In this document: positions 47,564 to 57,684 of the stretch, one piece after another
Layout: each line of letters begins with the position of its first letter
Position numbering within the stretch: the stretch's first letter is position 1
Assembly (NCBI GenBank): GCA_038030265.1
Contig: CM075938.1
Location: forward strand, 42,215,189-42,279,188
Length of the DNA stretch: 64,000 nucleotides
Source of the DNA: Corythucha ciliata
Lineage: Eukaryota; Arthropoda; Insecta; Hemiptera; Tingidae
Direction of reading: 5' to 3'
Program-made: the position numbers and the translations under genes
Notes under the pieces: generated by a model
What the model was told of the DNA's origin: nothing
The model's database searches: none
What the model saw: the letters and a program-made list of their open reading frames with translations, nothing else

Positions 47564-47669
47564 GCTCCGGCAACGGGCTGTCGGATCCAATGCATTTCAT
47601 GCATTAAGGTCATGCCCCCCCCCCTCCCACAAACCACCAGCATCACCCTAGTCATAACTGTGAATTCGA
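47562..47669. repeat. Direct repeat pair, copy 2 (of 47300)
   Basis: Second copy of the hairpin-bearing segment; differs mainly in the length of its C run. Confidence 0.85.
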
Positions 47670-47773
47670 AACCGCGGAATCACAGTGAAGAACGCCTTCT
47701 ACTGCGCTTCTGGTCGAAAATCCACCTCGATTTTCGGGTTTCCCTGTACAGAATTCCAAAGATTTGCGGTTAT
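47669..47773. repeat. AACCGCGGAATCACAGTGAA repeat, copy 1
   Basis: About 100 bp matching 49904-50006 with few changes, ending in CCAAAGATTTGCGGTT. Its own ends (AACCGC, GCGGTT) are inverted, so this may be a very short element. Confidence 0.75.
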
Positions 47774-48749
47774 TTGTGATAATTGCTGACACAGCAATTA
47801 TGAGTTTAAAAAAAAAAAAAAAAAAAAAACCCTAGGAGGGGTACGAAGTCACAACGAACAGGTTCCCCTCGTCATGATAGTGTAGTGGTGCGTTAATTAG
47901 TGAGGGTTGCGGTTGCTATTCGGACCATTCGGACGTGAGTGTGCGCGTCATCACGTGTTTACAGCAGTGTCTTCATCGTGAAACTACTCGTGAAAAAGAG
48001 GGTTTCTAGTACTTTTAGTCAAAGAAGCATGAAGTCCGTTCTGATAGACAATTTTCCTAGCTTTCAAAATGTATGGTCATTTCAAAATTTTAATGGAGTG
48101 ACAGCTGAGAAATCGCGAGTTTCTGCCAAAAAATCAGAATTTCAACGGAAATCGCTAAAAAAAATCATATCTCCTGAACGGTGCAAGATATAACGTCCGG
48201 GAAGGTCGCGTTTAATTCCATTCTTCATGTAGTTTCACCCTATTTTTTTTGCAATACTACCAAAAATTCACCCTGTATAGCTCTATACATATAAAAAGGT
48301 ATTTTTGACTGATTTAATTACTTTTTACTGGGTACGCGAACTATTTGTTTGCATTAATCAATTAGATTCGATCGAGTTCGAAGAAGAAAATTAAATGCTT
48401 CACTGTGATTAACGCCGCGCCGTGGCCTCCTTGAGTTTTGAATGAGCCAAATCCATGAGAATCACGTTTTCTTCAATTTGGTATGGTGGCATTTTAAATT
48501 TTTAAGTGCCATAGCATTGTTGTTTGCACTTTTTAGTAGGATTTCCAAGGCCTACGTGTTTTTTTTAAAGCAAGCACCCATCCCTGCACAAACTAATCTG
48601 AGAATAGTTGCGCAGGTAATTTTGGTTGAGTAATTTGTATGATTCGATTACTATATTTTTCTTTTTGTTCTACATCACAGAAAAATTGCGGGCTACCGTT
48701 CCAACTAAAAAAAAGTTTTTAATCATTTTATTGGAAAAATCTTTGTTTG

Positions 48750-48894
48750 TTTTCAATTTCAATGACCTTTTCCTGCCACCGTTTTCTGCTTTTTTGCGAC
48801 GTTTCGTTGAGTGATCCTCAGCGTGCTCAGGCATCTTCGAAACGTTGCAAAAAAGCCGAAAACACCGGCAGGAAAAGGTCATTGAAATTGAAAA
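48750..48894. mobile_element. Palindromic element, TTTTCAATTTCAATGACC ends
   Basis: Arms of about 60 bp, from TTTCAATTTCAATGACC to GCGACGTTTCG and the inverse, around a centre reading GATCCTCAGCGTGCTCAGG. Non-coding. Confidence 0.75.
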
Positions 48895-48979
48895 TAAAAA
48901 ATATCTCCTGATGCCTCCAAAATAAAAAAATCATCAATATTTGTTTGTTAAGCGTTTGAAATGAAAGAAAACACATTAC

Positions 48980-49113
48980 GTCCGTTCCATTGTTTCTCGA
49001 ATGCTACGCTTTTGAAGGAAATCATCTGGTTTCATTCAATTTTTAAGAATAAGCCAATGAAATAACATGCTTTTCTACACTAGTGTAGCTAGTGCAAAAC
49101 AATGGAACGGACC
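48980..49113. mobile_element. Small element with GTCCGTTCCATTGTTT inverted ends
   Basis: 16-17-bp inverted ends (GTCCGTTCCATTGTTT and inverse) about 135 bp apart; the interior has a short palindrome (CACTAGTGTAGCTAGTG). Confidence 0.55.
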
Positions 49114-49903
49114 TGTTATTTAAAAATTTATTATTTGTGAATAAAATGTTTTTCGAAGAAAAACGTTAGAAGTTAAAAAACAGAAAAACGTAAAAATTGT
49201 TAAATAAAGGATTTTTAAATGAGTAAAAACAAAATATTTTTAAAACTTTTTTAGACGTTTTATAAATACTTGGTAGTAGTACCAAAATGCAAAAGCGGTC
49301 ATTCCCCTCGAAAAAAATTTGAATGTTTATTATATGTTTTTTACATTTTTTAACAAACGTTTAAAAAATATTTCATTGCTGACTGGGTAAGCTTGTAATA
49401 GGCAACAGTGTATCCGATGTCTTCTCCAATGAAGCTGCCCACCCCAGATCACCCCTGGGTCAGGGGGTGGCTACGCCCCTGTGCTGGTTTAATCCAAACG
49501 TGGTTTATGACTCCCGCAGACCATTATTTTTATAATTTAGTGAATGTTAAAATTATCTGATTTATTTGAGTAAAAAAAATATCATTTTATTGCACTTGTT
49601 GCAGGCTTTCGGGGTATGCACCCCATTCTCAAGGCATCCTGACCGAAACAAATCTCTCTGTCACATGTCAATACAAAAATCCTCCGGAGGGACGTGCAAA
49701 GAAATTTGTTTCTCAACAGGGGGGAGGGGGAAAAGGCCCCTGAGCGGAACATCGAGGCTTCGTTCTCCTTGCTTGAGCTTCAACTTCAGGGGTGTCGGCT
49801 GTGACATCTGACACCGTTGTCAATTTTTCGCAATTTTTAATCATAATTGTTTAATAAACAAAAATTGTGCGGTACCTGAAAACGTTCCAAAATGCCCAAA
49901 GCA

Positions 49904-50006
49904 AAAACCGCGGAATCACAGTGAAGAACGCCTTCTACTGCGCTTCTGGTCGAAAAGCCACCTCGATTTTCGGGTTTCCCTGTACAGAATTCCAAAGATA
50001 TGCGGT
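49904..50006. repeat. AACCGCGGAATCACAGTGAA repeat, copy 2
   Basis: Second copy of the 47669 repeat, 2.2 kb away in the same orientation. Confidence 0.75.
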
Positions 50007-50399
50007 TTTGTGTCATTATACGTTAAGATTTGAGTCGGACGTGGTTCATCGGTCCCTTGGATAATGCTCAATTGACCTACGTAGACGGTTTACTGAGTTA
50101 AAGCCGCCAGAGCCCCCTTAAAAAAGGCTAAAAATTGATCCTTTTGCATAACGAACGATTTTGTTGATTTTCTGGGATCAAAGGTTCTTAATCGCGAACC
50201 TTAAAGGGGTCTGTTTGGGCGCGCTCTCCCATTACTTCTAGGAATTGCAAAATAAACATTGTCCCACCCACTTCCCAGGGGCGGTAATATATAGCTTGAC
50301 CCAGCCTTCCAGGGGCGGCCAAACAAAGCTTGCTCCCCCCCCCCACCTTCCCGAGAAACCCCCTAGGTCTGGCCCTGTTTGACGTAAACGAGCCTACTG

Positions 50400-50580
50400 T
50401 AAACCTCGAATTGGCGATTTTCTTTCAATTTTGGTCTGGAAGTCGCTTCAAGGATCCGCGAATTAGCGCATTTTCTTCATCTTAGCGATGAATGAGCGAT
50501 TTTCTTAATTTTAGCCTCGAATATTAGTGCTTTTTCCAAACATCTAAAGATTAGCACATTAGGGCGTGAATTGTACGAAG
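50400..50580 (-). repeat. Short dialect A repeat field
   Basis: CGAATTGGCGATTTTCTTTC, CGAATTAGCGCATTTTCTTC and further inverted units. Confidence 0.7.
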
Positions 50581-52428
50581 ATTTCAACTTTTTAAATTAA
50601 TTCCTCATCGGCGGTGCCCAATATATCATAATTCAAATTATATAGCCCCGAAACCACATTTTCTGCTCTGTTAGAATCTGTTTGATCCGTAGGGGATTAG
50701 TAGGCTATGGAGAGTCACTGGAGCTCTTTCTTTGAAGAGTCAAAGGAGATCTTGGACAGTACCCTTCACCTCACCCTTTATAAACTCTTTCTTTACGAAT
50801 CCTCCAACACGCGTCTCCTTCCAAAAACCTCTTCACCCGAAAGCTCCACGATGCTAAACATTAAACTATCTTTCTGAGTTAGTCGAAAGTTCAAGGAATT
50901 GGTGGGGGTTGCGGTGGTGGTGAAAGGATGATGAGTTCGGAAGTACCCCATCGATCATCAAAAACCCCCTAGGTCCGCAACTAACGCTTTAAAAAGCAAA
51001 AAATTGAGTAGGTATGCGGTACCGACCAAAACGGAAAAATGCACCTCTAGGGAATTGCATATCGAAAATTAACTCATGAAAATTTGCAAAACAAAATGCT
51101 CAAATTAGTCAGTGACAACGTTGGAGGTGGCACAATAATTAATTTTATCCAAATTTAGGTAAAATAAACAAATTAAATAAATAAATTCTGTATGAGTTGT
51201 GAAATTAGCGAGACGCTTCCTTACGCAGACGCCGAGAAATTCGAGTATGGAGCAATTTCAATTTATATTCACCAATTAATATTATTTGATGATGATTATA
51301 ATGTACATGTATTAATTTGTGTAAGTCACGTTCCTGTTCATAAATTATGACACTCATCACTTTAAGGCAGAAACAATGTAAATTTCCTTTATTTTTACCT
51401 TATTGATCCAACTGAGACGTTAGTGAAACAAGCGAAGCAGTCGAACTGGTTGTACTAGAGCTGAAAAACGAGGGGCCGGAGGCAGGCTACGCTCGCTCCG
51501 GCGCTTGCCTTGCAAATCCCGGGTGACCGGAGAAAGGCGGCAGCCAACTAGTGGAGGTGGTGCGGTGGGGACGGCGGCGTGTTCCCGCCCCCCAAGCAAC
51601 CAACCATCCCATGTTCCTTTGTACCGCTTCTCCCGGTCACCCCTCAAAAAGCAAGCAACCCCCCTCTTCCATCACAAGAACATTGATAATAAAATATTTT
51701 TGACAGTTCTTCTCAAATTAAATCCGAAAACAAACTGTCAATTTATTACAGCGTCACCCTACCAGTTCTAAAATTAGCTACGTCTTTCGCTATTCTCCAC
51801 CCCCTCCCAGTCTAAAAGTATGACCTTAGAAGTCTCTACTGCCTTGTTTAAGAAACGCCTGGAACTGATTTAATATGAGCGAGGTGACCCCCCCATCTCT
51901 CTCACGACTGTCATCATAAACCCCCGGCTTTGGCTCGAAGCACGTGGCTTGGACCTAAAAAGGGAGGAGCACCTTTATAAACTATAAAGGGAGAGAGAGC
52001 TCAGAATCCTGGCTTTATCGCTCCCCTTGGATATTTCTTGGGTTGAGGTGTTGCCCTGGAAATCTGGGCACGAATCCCCGCGGCAGCGTGTTTTGAAGTT
52101 AGAGTGCTTGGGAATCTTAGATAATGAGCTCGAAATATCTTCACGATGAAAGTCAATTTGAATGATTATAATTATTAAACGATCAATTATCTGATCAAAT
52201 GCCTCAAATTAAATCGCGTACTTCTGTAAGAAAAACAATATTTCTCCACCCCTCTGCCTGCCAGTCAATCACATCCCCCACTCCTGATTCCCTCATAATT
52301 CTAACAAAAATAACTCTTTTACTTTAAATGCGTTTCACTGAGTATTCGTATAGGAAGTACCGTTGTAAGTCCTTTCTCTTGGCTTTATCGCGCGCTAGCT
52401 GTATTTATTCGTGAATGTAAGAAAGATA
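50581..52428. other. Upstream region of the 3-beta-HSD-like gene
   Basis: No gene accepted. 51470-51620 is GC-rich. The last 100 bp before the start codon are not repetitive and probably hold the promoter and leader, but no TATA box or initiator could be assigned with confidence. Confidence 0.4.
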
Positions 52429-55400
52429 ATGAGGAGTCAGATTGTGCTCATCACAGGTACGTCAAGAAAAACAAATAATATATTTTTTAAAGTGTAGCCC
52501 TCTGAAGTTGGTTTCTAATAGGGGGAGCCGGATTCCTAGGACAACATATCGTGAAAGTTTTACAAGAAAAGAGTCGCAATGTCGATGAAATTCGAATCTT
52601 CGATGAAAAGGAGTACAAAAACAGACTCGGTAATTATATTTGTTATCAAATTTTAAGCTTCACTTTAACCATTTTAAATTTAGGATATAAAGAAAGAATA
52701 CCAGTTAGATCTTACCGCGGGGACATAACGAATACCAGCGGCGATATCAAGTCCATTTTTGACGGAGTCGAAACTGTTTTTCACTGCGCTGCTTTCGTCT
52801 CGTACGAATTTCCTGCTGACTACTACGAACTATTCAAGAACAACGTCGAAGGAACTAAAAATGTCATCGCTCTTTGCATTGAGTCTGGGGTTAAAAAACT
52901 CGTTTACACCAGCTCGGCGGAAGTGAGCATTCAACCATATTTTCGGAACGGATTCTTTTCAATTATGGTAAACGAAACCGAGCGTAAAGCTCAGCCTCCC
53001 GCTGATTGGGATCAGATCCTATTTGGAACATACGCCATTTCCAAGCTCAAGGGAGAAGAATTGGTACTCGAGGCCAACGGTAGAAAATACAAACTGTCTG
53101 TTTCTGGCCTAATGCTTCCACTAAAAAAATATATATATTTCATTGTTCAAAACAGGGAAAAAATTAAAAACGGTCGCCCTGCGGCCCACATTCATGTACG
53201 GCGAAGGAGATGAGAAGGGACTGTTGCCATTCTGTTTGAGAATCGCCAATTCATGCGATGGTAAACTGTGGCGTATCGGCGGGCAAGGAGGTAAACTTCA
53301 GTACACTTACGTTGGTAAGTCCTTTTGACGGGCGGTTTCTCGTTCATGCAATATATTGAACGTTTAGGGTAAACATCGAAATATTGCACAAATGTATTGC
53401 GTAGTAATAATTATTGCGCCTGTTGCAATGCAATTTCACGTGTTTTGACCCTTCAACAAAGCCATTCCGCGGGTTGGCTTCTTTTGGAGTCCTAATTTCG
53501 CGAATTTGCCTCATGGAACCCAACTTCGCGGTTTTGACAATTTAAAGAGCTATTTTAATCCTTATCTTCTTAAAAAACACATTGCCACCGGTTTCGGGTT
53601 TAAAAAACAAAAAACAAAAAAAAACAGAATTTTTTCAATCTTGCACATCAAAAAAACAAAGGCTGTGGGTTTGGCTACCCCAAAAGCCCAAATTCACCGA
53701 GTTCGTCCAAATAAAATTCAAAATTTCAGGATGCCACCATTTTAAAGGAAAATTTCACTGATATCGCTCCTATAAAAACGACATTTCAAAGCCCGATGTT
53801 CGTGAGTTTAAATCACTCCAGTAAGAGACAATTTCGTGTAGGATTGGTCCCTGGAAAGTCAATTTCACGGGGTTGATTGGTACAAAAGTCCTACCTCACG
53901 GGGTTATCTCTTCATACAATCTAACGAGATTGGGACCATCAAAAATGCAATAACGCGGGGTGGGGGGCGGTATTTCAGTTTCTCTCTCTATAGTAATTTT
54001 GTAGTACTCGCTTGTTAAAAATCGGATTTTGAGGTCCTAGCTCATCCAAAAAAAAAGTTGGTTTTCGTTGGTTTGGACCACTGGAAAAGCCACTTGGGTG
54101 GGACTGGATTTTTCAAAAATGAAATTTGGGAGAGTTTGCTCATTAAAAACTAACCGTAGGGCTCACTCACCAAAAAGAAAAAAAAATCTGGCTTCTTCCG
54201 AAATAAAAAAAAAAAAACCAAGGTCGGCCCTCGTAGTTCCAATTTCATGTAGTGGACGAGCAAAATCCCCCACCATCACCACCAATCAAGCAAATTTACC
54301 AGCTAAGTGTGATTCTTCGTAACCGCGGAGACAAACTAATGATTCCTGAGTCAACCTTCCTACTGTTTATGGTCTTGGTAGCGAAGATGGCTATAATCTG
54401 CGAATTTCACTCCAATCACCTAATTTCACATATTTGGCACTTGTATTTGAGAGTTTGACCCTATCGAAATCCAAATTTGTGTGCATTATTGCTCATTGAA
54501 CCCAATTTCACTGGGTTTACACACTGAAAAAGCCAATTTCTTGACCGAAGTCAACCATCAACCATCAGTTGGTTGAAAAAATTTGTGTGCATTATTGCTC
54601 ATTGAACCCAATTTCACTGGGTTTACACACTGAAAAAGCCAATTTCTTGATGGTTGACTTCCTAAAAAGTAAATTTCGTGGGGTCAACCACGTCGAAAAA
54701 TCCTATTCCACGGGATTGACTCATTCTTAGAAGTAATTCCGCTCCGAATCACGCACGGTTTTGACACTCACAGAACCCAATATCGCCTTTTGCCGCCTTG
54801 TAAAAACCAATTCACCAGTTTGGCTCCTTACGAAACCAAAGTTTGAACAAAAAGAAAGAAAGAAAACGGCTTGTTGGATCATTTCAAAAAGCGATTTTGC
54901 AGGCCTGACTCCTCTCAAAAAGGAATTTCTCAAAAGGTTGACCAAGTACTGGGTTTCACACTGAAAAAGCCAATTTCTTGATGGTTGACTCCTAAAAAGT
55001 AAATTTCGTGGGGTCAACCACGTCGAAAAATCTATTTCCACGGGATTGACTCATTCTTAGAAGTAATTCCGCTCCGAATCACGCACGGTTTTGACACTCA
55101 CAGAACCCAATATCGCCTTTTGCCGCCTTGTAAAAACCAATTCACCAGTTTGGCTCCTTACGAAACCAAAGTTTGAACAAAAAGAAAGAAAGAAAACGTG
55201 TTCAGGGATTTCGCACTTTTGTCCAAAGGTGAAATTTTCAGCTTGTTGGATCATTTCAAAAAGCGATTTTGCAGGCCTGACTCCTCTTCAAAAAGGAATT
55301 TCTCAAAAGGTTGGCCAATTCAAAAAACCAATTTCGTTGGCCTGGTTCGCCCCAAATAGCAATTTCGTGGCTTTCGTTGCTACACAAAAAACCAATTTTT

Positions 55401-57670
55401 GAGCTTTTGACCCATTCAAAAAGCCATTTCGCTGGATTGGCTAACCCAAAAATTGAATTTCGCGAGTTGGGGGCCACTCAAATTCCCAATTAGGCACGTC
55501 CCATCTCATAAAAAATGCAATTTCGCGGAGTTGCCTCGCAACTCCAAAACCAAATTTGGTGGGGTTGGCTCCCTATAAAACCTAATTTCGTGGTGCAGGC
55601 TGCCTGAAAAAACAATGTATCCCGAGGTTGGCTCACTAAAAACCGGGGGGAGAGGGGGGTTCGATGTGTTAAACATCAAATTTCGCGGTGCTGTCCCATT
55701 CAAAAAGCAATCTCGTAGAGTCGGCTCATTCAAAAGCAAAGCGGAATCGGAGCATTAAAAACCAGTTTCGCTAAATTAAAAAAAAAACATTTCATGGCTT
55801 TCGTTGCTAAAAAAAAAATCATAATTTTGGGCTGTTCACCATTTCAAAAATCTATTTCGCGGTGTTGGCTCATTTTAAAAAGCAATCTCACGGGCCTGAA
55901 TCAAGCCCTGTTCACACGATGCAATGTTTGAAGCTAAATTGCATGCTGGATTTTTAAAAACATCCGGTCACTACCAAGGAACATATGTTTTTAAAAAACC
56001 AGCACGCAATGTAACTTTAAACATTGCATCGCGTGAACAGGGCTTCATTTTATAAACAAAAATTTCGCGCTTTTAACCCATTCGAAAGACTGTTTGGAGT
56101 TGGTTGATTAAAAACAAAGCTCACGCGGCTGACTCAACCAATGGAAAACAAATTCCGCAGGTTGCGCTGCATCAAAGACAAAATTTCGAGCTTTTGACTC
56201 ATTCAAAAATCAATTTGGTGGGAATACCTCGTTTAAATCACCAATTTCCCTTGGTACACTCGATGAAAAAATTGAAAAGATTTAGCTCTTTCAAACCAAA
56301 AATGCTGAGCTTGTTGCGCTCAACAGCCCAAATTCACGGATTTGGATTATTTCGAAGCCCAAAAATTTCGCGGATTTGGCACTTACAGATCTCAATTTTA
56401 CTGTTTTGGCTAATTAAAGAACGGACTCCGCCTGTGGCTCCTTGAGAAAAAGCCACTTTCCACCGAATTGGTCCTTTCATAAGCCAAATAATATATGTTC
56501 GCGCCAGAAACCAATTTCGTTGCTACAGAAATAAAATTCCGCGCTTTTGACCCATTAAAAGTCCAATTTCGTTGGGTTAGCTCCTTAAGAAGCCAACCGT
56601 GACCACACTGTCAAAATGAAAAGTTCCGCGGTATTGCAAGCTCAGTCTAAAGAGAAATTTCCTGGGTCTGGCTCGCTTTTCAAAAACATAATTTTGCGGG
56701 GTTGACCAATTTAAAACCAATTTCGCTTGTTTGGCTCGCCCAAAAACCAGTTTCGAGGTTTTAGCCCACTCTAAAGATCAAACCAGACTACTTGAGAGAG
56801 ACGTGGGATACACACAAGGTCCCACGAGGGATTTAAAAAATCCAGCATAGCCTTTTGTTTATTTACGTTCACGTTGCTCTGACCTGAGGCAGGATTATGC
56901 AAATCGAAGCGAAGGACAGGCTTCTTAAAAAACTGAATTTCGTGGAGTTACCTCATTCAAACCAAATTTCGCGGGGCTGGGAACCCGAAAACCAAAATTT
57001 CCCGAAAATGGCACATTAAAAACCAAATTTTACGGGGCTGGCTCAATAAAAACACAAATTTCACAGGTTTCCAATAACCAATGGTTATTGCTGGGCAATA
57101 TTGGTTATGGCTGGGGGAATTGGGTTCGGTTGGGGGACCAGTTAATTGAATAAAACATCAAACAAAACATTTGTTAGTGAAAAAATGCTGTATTGAACAC
57201 AAAACGTGCAAGAATGAAATAATTTCAGTTTGTTTCCCCGTGCAGGAAATGCCGCCTGGGCGCACGTGTGCGCTATGAACGCCCTCGACGCCGCTGACGA
57301 GACAATTTCCGGGTTTCCCGTGTTTATAAACGACGACACCGTGATCGGCGATCACCTGGCACTGTGCGAGAAACTGACTCGTTCTCAAGCTACTCTCACT
57401 TGGTGGTTCATTCCGTCAATTCTGTCATTCCTTGTCGCTTTCATTTTCGAGAGCTTCTACTCAATTCTTAATAAGCTGGGAGGACCTTTGAAAAGAGTTC
57501 CAGTCAAACCAACGTCACTTGTGACGTATATGGGTTCGGTGATTTTTTTCAACCGTCTGCGGGCGACGATACACATGAGCTACACGCCCATTTATGACCA
57601 GGCGGAGTCTTTTAGGCGATCACAAGGATATTATTCCAAGATGTTGTCAATGAATAAAGACAAATATTGA
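52429..57670 (+). CDS. 3-beta-hydroxysteroid dehydrogenase/isomerase-like protein
   Basis: Five exons (52429-52456, 52522-52629, 52684-53079, 53156-53314, 57246-57670), all junctions in phase, give 371 aa, the usual size of the family. The N-terminus reads QIVLITGGAGFLGQHIVKVL, the NAD(P)-binding glycine motif of an extended short-chain dehydrogenase. The catalytic pair is in YAISK (Tyr162, Lys166), preceded by VYTSSAEV with the catalytic-region serine, then ALRPTFMYGEGD and YVGNAAWAH, typical of 3-beta-HSD/isomerases. A membrane segment WWFIPSILSFLVAFIFESFY at about 283-302 matches the ER anchor of vertebrate enzymes. Arthropod substrate is unknown; sterol or ecdysteroid-type 3-hydroxy groups are candidates. 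Introns 1-3 are 65, 54 and 76 nt; intron 4 is 3,931 nt, filled with repeats. Confidence 0.9.
54616..55313 (+). repeat. Tandem duplication of a ~331-bp block of dialect B
   Basis: 54616-54946 and 54948-55313 are almost identical, except that the second copy has about 42 bp extra (55198-55239). The identity is far above that between ordinary dialect B units. A shorter block (about 54469-54540) is also repeated at 54578-54650. Confidence 0.85.
55904..56044. mobile_element. Palindromic MITE, AGCCCTGTTCACACG ends, TCA target duplication
   Basis: Second copy of the 39310 MITE (141 bp), with TCA on both sides (55901-55903, 56045-56047). It lies within the dialect B field of the 3-beta-HSD-like intron. 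Confidence 0.9.
56783..56883. mobile_element. Decayed partial copy of the 2180 MITE
   Basis: CCAGACTACTTG, then ACGTGGGA and TTACGTTCACGTTGCTC(T)GAC follow the order of the 2180 element's left half, but the right arm is missing. Confidence 0.45.
57653..57658 (+). promoter_or_regulatory. Poly(A) signal inside the last codons of the 3-beta-HSD-like gene
   Basis: AATAAA ten bases before the stop codon. If used, cleavage would fall at about 57670-57690, just past the stop and within the end of the convergent RCC1L-like gene. Confidence 0.4.
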
Positions 57671-57684
57671 ATTTTGGTTCTTAT

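Larger units (their letters stand above)
53440..57090 (+). repeat. Dialect B ~30-bp repeat field filling intron 4
   Basis: Some hundred degenerate units of the form AAAAAGCCAATTTCGCGGGG followed by TTGGCTCATT, about 30-31 bp apart and all in plus orientation. It is interrupted by a MITE (55904) and a MITE relic (56783). Open frames in this stretch come from the periodicity. Confidence 0.85.

Noticed and set aside
53506..56445. Series of open frames of 60-113 codons
   Set aside because: All lie in intron 4 of the 3-beta-HSD-like gene and derive from dialect B repeats, including pairs of identical peptides from the tandem duplication.
57230..57388. Minus-strand open frames opposite the last 3-beta-HSD-like exon
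   Set aside because: Shadows of the real coding strand; the plus strand carries the family motifs.
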